Origin: Pseudofabraea citricarpa
Taxonomy: Eukaryota > Ascomycota > Leotiomycetes > Helotiales > Dermateaceae
Direction of reading: 5' to 3'
DNA: 64,000 nucleotides
Assembly (NCBI GenBank): GCA_029641185.1
Contig: JAPWGK010000005.1
Span: 2,232,001-2,296,000, forward strand
The notes beneath the pieces are model-generated. The model was not told the origin of the DNA and made no database searches. It saw only the letters and a program-made list of their open reading frames with translations. Made by a program: the position numbers and the translations under genes. Numbering within the stretch: the first letter of the stretch is position 1; the number at the start of each line of letters is the position of its first letter. This document shows positions 58,181 through 64,000 of the stretch, piece by piece.

Positions 58181-59008
58181 ATGGCCGTCTCAAAGCCCTA
58201 CGGTGATTCCTTCACACAGCTCACGCCCACCATCTTCTATCATGAACCTCGTTCTCCCATCACAGCCTCGTCAACCGATCCCGACCTTATCCTCCTCGCG
58301 CCATGGCTCAATGCCCTACCTCGGCACATAGCCAAGTATACAGCTGGCTACCAGGTCATCTATCCGCAGTCACGAATCCTGATGATTACGACAGCAACCG
58401 TGCATGTCACAGTATCCAGCGCGTCCAGCCGCGAGAACCGCATCAAGCCGCTGCTAGAGATCCTCTACAGCCTCGCTCCAAACTCGAGAATCCTGCTGCA
58501 CTTCTTCTCCAACGGCGGCGCGGCTTCCGTCTCGCTGATCGCAAAGCAGTATCGTCTGAAGACCGGGAAGCCATTGCCCGTGCAGAAGGCAGTCTTCGAT
58601 AGCTCTCCCGGGAAGGCGACATACACTTTGACCGTCCGCGCCTTGTCCGTTGCGCTGCCGAAGAACTTCTTCGCCTGGCTCGTGAGCTCGGCTATCTTGA
58701 GGCTTTTCTTAGTTTGCTGGTATGCAATGGACTTGATTGTCAAGAGAGAGAATCCTATCGACACGGCAAGGAGGGATCTTAATGACAAGGATCTGCTGCC
58801 GCTGAGTGCGGAGAGATTATATATCTACAGCGAGCGTGATGAGATGGTAGAGTGGAAAGATGTCGAGGAACACATTGCCGACGCTGAAGAGAAGGGATAC
58901 GTGGTTTCGGCCGAGAAGTATAAGGACAGCGGACATGCGGGACACTTGATGAAAGACGAGAAAAGGTATTGGGGTGCGGTAACGAGACTTTGGGAGGGGA
59001 AAGAATAG
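58181..59008 (+). CDS. TMEM53/DUF829 (PaxU-like) family protein
   Basis: Single-exon, 275-residue protein of the DUF829 family (TMEM53, and PaxU in Penicillium), an alpha/beta-hydrolase-like group often at nuclear or ER membranes. Features: LILLAPWLNALPRHIAKYTAGYQ after strand 1, the nucleophile-elbow-like LLHFFSNGGAASV, and KAVFDSSPGK. The hydrophobic segment LVSSAILRLFLVCWYAMDLIV is a probable membrane helix. The C-terminal SERDEMVEWKDVEEH (acid region) and SGHAGHLM (His) complete the hydrolase-like set. The longer open frame starts from a non-ATG codon, so I use the ATG at 58181. It lies tail-to-tail, 68 bp from the MAPEG gene. Confidence 0.87.
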   Translation: MAVSKPYGDSFTQLTPTIFYHEPRSPITASSTDPDLILLAPWLNALPRHIAKYTAGYQVIYPQSRILMITTATVHVTVSSASSRENRIKPLLEILYSLAPNSRILLHFFSNGGAASVSLIAKQYRLKTGKPLPVQKAVFDSSPGKATYTLTVRALSVALPKNFFAWLVSSAILRLFLVCWYAMDLIVKRENPIDTARRDLNDKDLLPLSAERLYIYSERDEMVEWKDVEEHIADAEEKGYVVSAEKYKDSGHAGHLMKDEKRYWGAVTRLWEGKE

Positions 59009-59076
59009 AGATAGACAGATAGATAGGCATCCCCTCCATCCACAACCTAGACTTGCTCAGATACGAATACAACTTC

Positions 59077-59611
59077 TCAATTCCATCCCAGCCACCCCGC
59101 GTACCCACCCAATCCCACCAAAACCCCCAGCGTCCCCAGATAGCCCAGTGGTCTTCCCCACCCGGCCGTGCCCTGGCCTTTCAGCCCGACCTCGACATGC
59201 AAGATTCTCAGACTGAGAAGCAATCCCATCACGCCTCCAAGCACCCTCTTATTCCCTCCGTTCAACTCAGCAACCATCAGGAAGATGAAGGCCAACGGCA
59301 CATTCTCGATAAAGTTCGAGTGTGCTCGTACGGCGAGTTCCAGATCGCTTGGGTATGGTGTCCCGTCGAGCAGGGTTTGTTTGGCAGAGTCTTTAGGGCC
59401 TTCGGGGAGATTGGTCCCGATGTAATGGCGTGTTTGGATGCGGGACGTGAAGACGCGGAGGCTGAGAAGGGAGAAATACAGGCCGAAGGGGAGGGTGAAT
59501 TGAGATGTTATTGCTGTTCTTGAGTGTTAAAAGTATATTCTTGAGAAGCAGGGAGAAAGATGTACGGAGTAATTTGGTCAGATTGAGACCGAGAGATTGG
59601 GCTGTTGCCAT
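59077..59611 (-). CDS. MAPEG-family membrane protein (microsomal GST-like)
   Basis: Predicted 160-residue membrane protein in two exons on minus: 59611-59566 and 59513-59077. The intron is GTACAT...GAACAG (52 nt) with a TTTTAAC branch region, and joins SLGLNLTKLL to ITSQFTLPFGLYFSLLSL. It contains the MAPEG signatures LRVFTSRIQTRHYIGTN, the conserved RAHSNFIENVPLAFIFL motif and a Gly-rich last helix (LGYLGTLGVLVGLGGYAG). About four membrane helices. MAPEG enzymes conjugate glutathione to lipophilic substrates or reduce lipid peroxides. Open frames on both strands mask the true frame here. Fungal MAPEG of this kind is often uncharacterised but the family call is firm. Confidence 0.88.
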
Positions 59612-60750
59612 GTTGAAGGTCAATTTGGTTCTAGAGAATTGGCTATCGAAGGTGAGTGTGTGCTTTGAAGAGAACTTGGCGTTGACCTACCTCAATTGTT
59701 TGTCTTTCTTATACTTCACTAATCAAGAAAGAGCAAGAAGGATGAGGAGAGCCTCTGATGATTCTTATATAATAAACAAGCTTTCTCTAGGTCGCCGAGG
59801 TATTTGGAATGGTAGCTAGCTTGTAATAATTGATTGGTTCATGTTTTGCTGACGTGAGCAGAGTACGGCCCATAACGCTTGAGATTCGTCTTTGCACCGG
59901 GATTTGATTCAAAACTCCAAGATGCCGCCTGTGTATGCGGGTAGATCCCGAGGGATTCCAAATAATATGGTCCGATCAAGTTCTTTTCAAAACAAAGATA
60001 ATGAATGTCGAGGTTCTTTTGTTTAACCAGGGTGAGATATATCGGATTCTCATCTAATCTTATCTCTTATCTTATCTTATCCAACGCCCACCTAGCACCA
60101 GTAGCGCGCCCTTTAAACTCAAAAATCTAATGTCGACCTCACTCCTGTCCAAGTTCTACGTTCAAGGTTCTCAAACTAAATAAACACCTGTACCAATGGA
60201 ACATTGGTAATATTTAACCCATCTCTTTTCCAATTTCTTTTCTCTTTTTCAACGCGATTTTCTAAAGCTCAAGAATAGGAACCGACAATATCTTCCAGAA
60301 CACCCCCTGTGGATGAAATTCTTACATGGGCCGAGTCAGCCGTAACAGACATAAATCAATTTGAGCACGTTTTTACTCGATACCGCGAAATTGGGTGATT
60401 CTGTTTGAATTTTTGTCGATCAACAACATAAAAGATAGCAGATCTAAAGAACGCAGTGGACCCCACAATGATTCAACGATGGTCCAATTAAAACTCCTTC
60501 CGAAACGACAGTGGTATAACGCATAAACCAGTATGTATGTAGTGCAGCATGACAAAAGAAAAGGGTAGTGTCCAAAAACTGCTGTGCTGTAGAACCAGGA
60601 CTAGACTTAAACACTTTCTCTAACTCAACTCCATCAATGCTTCGATGCTTTTGCAAGATGTGTCGACCACTGCATGGGTCAAATTAGTATTTTGAGCCAA
60701 CTTCTTGCAAGGCGGGCAAAGGGAGTCACTTACAATACAACGAGCCTAGA
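59612..60750. other. gap, no secure gene
   Basis: MAPEG promoter region on the left (minus-strand leader), then noncoding DNA with repeated CTTAT units near 60057-60080. No gene supported. Confidence 0.4.
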
Positions 60751-60930
60751 TTATTCATAGTAGCCATTAGGACATTTGGCACATGGATGTTCGGCCAGAA
60801 ACGTGTTTAGATAGTGAGTATCCACGATGTTGCAGCCATAGATATAGTTTGGGCAAGGTGTCCTGTCCAATTTATTCGTCTTGCTGTGCCCGCAAGTGTA
60901 CAAATATGTTCTCCGATTTCTGACGCACAT
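60751..60930 (-). CDS. small Cys-rich protein, 59 aa (possible zinc-binding)
   Basis: A 59-residue ORF on minus, just below usual ORF length limits and easily missed. It begins MCVRNRRTYLYTCGHSK and has six cysteines at 2, 13, 26, 33, 50 and 53 with His15, in the order C-x10-CGH-x10-C-x6-C-x16-C-x2-C. The aromatic TYLYTCGHSK core and the final CAKCP resemble a widespread set of short Cys/His-rich fungal proteins of unknown role. An upstream ATG followed by GTAAGT and an AAAG acceptor only about 32 nt on could supply a first exon, but that intron would be shorter than usual. No transposon or cluster context. Confidence 0.55.
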   Translation of the reverse strand: MCVRNRRTYLYTCGHSKTNKLDRTPCPNYIYGCNIVDTHYLNTFLAEHPCAKCPNGYYE

Positions 60931-62198
60931 TTTCTCGATCGCTTTTAGACGAGTTAGCTCGTTTAAAACTTACTGGCCATTAGACAAGAATTATAAGTTT
61001 TGCATAACTCACTTGGGATTGGACACTGAGTAATAAGATTTGTGCAGTGAAGTTGTGGGTTGTGCCGTAAACCTGGACAGCGAGACCTGTGTGGTGAAAG
61101 ATGTGCTTGTCTCAAAACAAGAGACAGATAGAATTTGCAGGGAGGTTTGGAGAGGCGTAGTTAAAATTTCCGAGGGAGTTGTCGATGGAGGATTGGAGTT
61201 TCCATACCATCGAAGTGACTTGTTTGACTTTATACCTATTTCCAAGCTATTTCTGGACTTCTATTACCAACATCAAAGTCCTGAAATTCGAATGGCAATG
61301 GCGAGAACTACGGTCACTGTCACCCCTTCTGAGGATAACCGCCTGGATCAACAAATTCTGTAACCAAAGTCATTCGATATTGATGATTCCAACATCCAAC
61401 ACTCTATTCAATTGAGCCATGTAATGCTGATACGATCCGATGCCCACTTTTAGATTTGATATTGGACACAAAAACTTCATTTTGAGGCACCCGATAATGA
61501 AGTAGAAGTTGGCATAGACAGACTGATTATTACATTTGCTACTCAAAGACCGATTGCAAAAAGTTGGGATCATATTACCATTAAAAACGAAAATAGACAG
61601 AAGTCAATATCTGAAGATCCTCAGTAACACCTGATATCAAAAAGCCCTTGCGGCTATCGAGGCATACTACTCGCAGCGGTAAGTATCCGTTACTCCCCGG
61701 AAGGTTACGTCGCACGCGCATGGCAGTCTCTAATGGTCGCATATTTGTATAAGCGCCTTTTGCGAAACAATCCGAGTGAATGGTACAGATTGAAAGGACA
61801 GGGTGTGTTCTTCTGTGCTGACGAGACAACGAGAATTTGTGGTCATTGAAGCTCAGAGCTTGAAACGTTCAGAGGCCAGTCAGGGGGGAGGCGCTAGAGC
61901 ATGCCATTAGCGGAAAGGGCGAAATTGGCTGCAAAGTCGCTTGACCCTGTCACAAACCTTTAGGGAAGTGAACATCCAAATGTAGACGGACTTGCATATT
62001 TCTGAAATCGAGTTGAAGGGAGCGCGTAAAGGTTGTTGGAAACACATCAAGAGTCGGAGTTGGATGACCTTAAGTACAGAATCCTTCTTTCAGTCTTGAA
62101 GACGTTCAAAGCATCCCAACAATTCGCTTTGCCTCTCTCCTTTTATCACATATCTTCATCTTCAATCAAGAATTCAACTCGGTCATCGCATCCAAACC
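60931..62198. other. 1.3-kb gap
   Basis: Overlapping open frames on plus and minus at 61009-61415 look partly protein-like (a segment with SDLFDFIPISKLFLDFYY), but I could not join them into a gene with good splice sites. The last 150 bases are the promoter and leader of the kinase-like gene. Confidence 0.4.
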
Positions 62199-63263
62199 AT
62201 GACGGCCAAAGATGGTTCCCCTGAATCTGAAGCGAGGCTTGTCCATATGCTTCGTCATCCAAGGCGTCGTTATGAGGACGAGAACAGATTCGAAATGTTA
62301 TTCGAATATCATGATACTTTTTTTGATATAATCCTGTCGGATAAGCCACTTCCCGGTTTTGATACTGTCGATAGTATTGAGCAACAATACCTTACACGGT
62401 ACGACGACTGTTCAGAGTGGGATGGAGGCTTCGATGACATGCCACCTGAATTTGAGGATCAGGAGAGGAAGCTTGTTCTAGAATTGCACGAGTTGATGAT
62501 AAAGTTGTTACAACCAGAGTTTCTCCAATTACCTCCAGCAACAAAACGTGATGGTACCAACCCACAGAACTTGCAGGAGTACATTGACCCTGAAATCTTG
62601 AACTTCTATTTGGCGACATTGGCTGGAGAGCCAAAGCTTGTGAAGCGCGACAAGACTCAATCGCCTAATTTCCATCCTCCTATTCCCGACCCAACGATCA
62701 TCAGCACGAAGATCCCAGTCGTGGAAGCGAAGTCTATCCAAGTGATCGAAAACCTGGCTTACTCATGGGTCTTGAAAGTTTCACTCGATGGAAAACCCAT
62801 GGTATGCAAGTTAACGAGTCGATCCGGACATGATTCTCTGCCGCGGGAGTACACAATCCTGCAGCAAATCCTAGACTCCGGAGCCGCTCCTTCAATTCAA
62901 GTACCCAGCATGAGAGGCGTCATCAAGTCTCAAGATGGTGGAATTGTTGGGATCTTACTGGATTACGTGAAGCCTTCTATCCCGAATTTAGAGGCTGGCT
63001 TGTTGACGGATCGGACAATTGCAAAGCCGACGAGAGAGAAGTGGGCTTTGCAGATTGAGGAAATCGTTAAGCAGCTTCACGATATTGATGTAATCTGGGG
63101 CGATGCAAAGACTGCAAATATTCTTGTTGACGAGAATTCCGATGCCTGGATACTTGATTTCGGAGGGGGGCATACAGTTGGTTGGGTTCCTGAGGAGCTT
63201 GTCGGTACTAAAGAGGGTGATTTACAGGCTCTCAAAAAGATTGTTGAATTTATTCGATCGTAA
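62199..63263 (+). CDS. protein-kinase-like fold protein (atypical catalytic loop)
   Basis: Single-exon, 354-residue protein. The N-terminal 180 residues are helical and unrecognised (contains ERKLVLELHELMIKLL). A kinase-like domain follows: IQVIENLAYSWVLKVSLDG, MVCKLTS (candidate Lys in strand beta3), LPREYTILQQI with the helix-C Glu, VGILLDYVKPS (hinge region), IVKQLHDIDVIWGDAKTANILVD and WILDFGGGH. The catalytic loop has WGD in place of HRD but keeps Asp, Lys and Asn; DFG is present. This layout occurs in many fungal uncharacterised kinase-like genes. Activity is likely possible but not proven. There is no membrane or secretion signal. Confidence 0.78.
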   Translation: MTAKDGSPESEARLVHMLRHPRRRYEDENRFEMLFEYHDTFFDIILSDKPLPGFDTVDSIEQQYLTRYDDCSEWDGGFDDMPPEFEDQERKLVLELHELMIKLLQPEFLQLPPATKRDGTNPQNLQEYIDPEILNFYLATLAGEPKLVKRDKTQSPNFHPPIPDPTIISTKIPVVEAKSIQVIENLAYSWVLKVSLDGKPMVCKLTSRSGHDSLPREYTILQQILDSGAAPSIQVPSMRGVIKSQDGGIVGILLDYVKPSIPNLEAGLLTDRTIAKPTREKWALQIEEIVKQLHDIDVIWGDAKTANILVDENSDAWILDFGGGHTVGWVPEELVGTKEGDLQALKKIVEFIRS

Positions 63264-63512
63264 AAAGAAGGTGATGTATTCAAGAAGGCTTTGCCTCTTT
63301 TCTCTCGCCTGTTTTTCACTCTTTTATGTTGAGAATTGTAATTCCTTTACGGTGGTACGGAAAGAGGTCATGAGATCAATTTGAGTCAAGGAACTGTCTT
63401 CTTAAATATACAGCTTTTCCAGATCAAATCGCACATTACTACCCATAAAGCCTGCTCAAAGTTTACGTCGCCTTTCTTGTTCAATTTGTTTATTCAGCTA
63501 CTTATATTCAAG

Positions 63513-64000
63513 ATGGAAAAAATAACAACCGAATATATCATGGAATTCATCATGTGGACGCAACAGCTCCTTCGCGTTACTTCGCAACCCCGCTTAAACC
63601 ACATCAATGTTGCTCCTTTCTACGGACCATATCCCACCTCGAATAAACAATCAGATGCCTCTAACTATTGGTTAAATTCTCCATGGACAAAAGGCATCAT
63701 ATAATATTCTCGAATCTTTAAAGAACAACTCGGTATTCAAAGGAACCATCATATCAGCTGCAACGGCTCCAAACACCCAGACTAGCGGACCAACAGAAGA
63801 ACTGTAAGTAACCTGCCTAGATATCTATTCCAACAGCCACTAACAATGGTTCTCACGATCAAAGAGTATTAATCAAAGCCGAACCGTTCGAAGACAACAG
63901 GAAAGTCGTCTATGACCGAGAACACGAGAACCACTCAAATCCAGTGATCAAGAACTCGCCATACATCCGCGCTATAATAGACACCATCGGGCACGTACAG
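63513..64000 (+). CDS. partial unrecognised gene running off the right end
   Basis: At least two coding exons lie at the window edge: 63694-63803 and 63865 onward, still open at 64000. They are joined in frame by a GTAAGT...CAAAG intron (EEL joined to VLIKAEPFEDN). A first exon 63513-63575 (MEKITTEYIMEFIMW) is plausible, with a weak GTTACT donor. The encoded sequence includes ILESLKNNSVFKGTII and VVYDREHENHSNPVIKNSPYIRAII. I do not recognise a family; the acidic-polar character and spacing recall N-terminal parts of fungal AAA-type or F-box-associated proteins, which is a guess. Confidence 0.4.

Noticed and set aside
1..64000. tRNA, rRNA, CRISPR or intact transposon
   Set aside because: I looked for B-box-like GGTTCRA motifs, repeat-spacer arrays and transposase-like ORFs and found none that hold up.

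Overview
The window is nuclear DNA of a filamentous ascomycete (Pezizomycotina; Leotiomycetes/Helotiales is my best guess from protein flavour, not proven). The reasons are short spliceosomal introns of about 40-180 nt with GTNNGT donors and CTAAC-type branch points, a HET-domain gene, a Zn2Cys6 regulator, a GtaA-type glutaminase, an Ure2-like GST and a fungal-type complex I 11.5 kDa subunit. There is no rRNA, tRNA, CRISPR array, intact transposon or bacterial operon that I can see. Most real genes are multi-exon, so I rebuilt their exons by hand from frame, splice sites and family fit; exon coordinates are given in the entries.

Region by region. 1-1967: repeats and a decayed ORF. 1968-8293: a head-to-head housekeeping pair, SEC39 (ER-Golgi tethering) on minus and the complex I NDUFS5-like subunit on plus, then a conserved fungal protein of unknown function. 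8294-10722 is a gene-poor convergent gap. 10723-16696: a Tra2-like SR/RRM splicing regulator, a secreted glutaminase A homologue and an SDR oxidoreductase. 16697-20842: a long leader-like region and a Myb-like DNA-binding protein. 21178-22272: Ap4A phosphorylase.

22.3-29.4 kb is the accessory heart of the window. Two divergent pairs of tiny one-intron genes encode 60-70 aa proteins. Each pair holds one 'KYLES' protein (ending K-x-K-Y-L-E-S) and one 'MAIP' protein (beginning M-A-I-P). The two pairs are in mirrored order on either side of an APH-like kinase gene. This is the best candidate for an undescribed system here.

29.9-37.2 kb: a Ser/Thr-rich single-pass surface protein, a GH47 mannosidase, an aldo-keto reductase and a TM2-domain protein. 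39.1-51.5 kb looks metabolic or accessory: a xanthine-dioxygenase-like TauD enzyme divergent from an MFS transporter, a HET protein, a Zn2Cys6 regulator and an Ure2-like GST. 52.1-59.6 kb returns to core functions: branchpoint-bridging protein BBP/SF1, a long coiled-coil protein, a TMEM53/DUF829 protein and a MAPEG membrane protein. 59.6-64 kb holds a 59-residue Cys-rich ORF, a degenerate protein-kinase-like gene and the 5' part of an unrecognised gene running off the end.

Two pre-mRNA splicing factors (Tra2-like and BBP) occur in the window, and the Tra2-like gene itself carries a GC-AG intron and a frame-neutral intron, suggesting regulated splicing.
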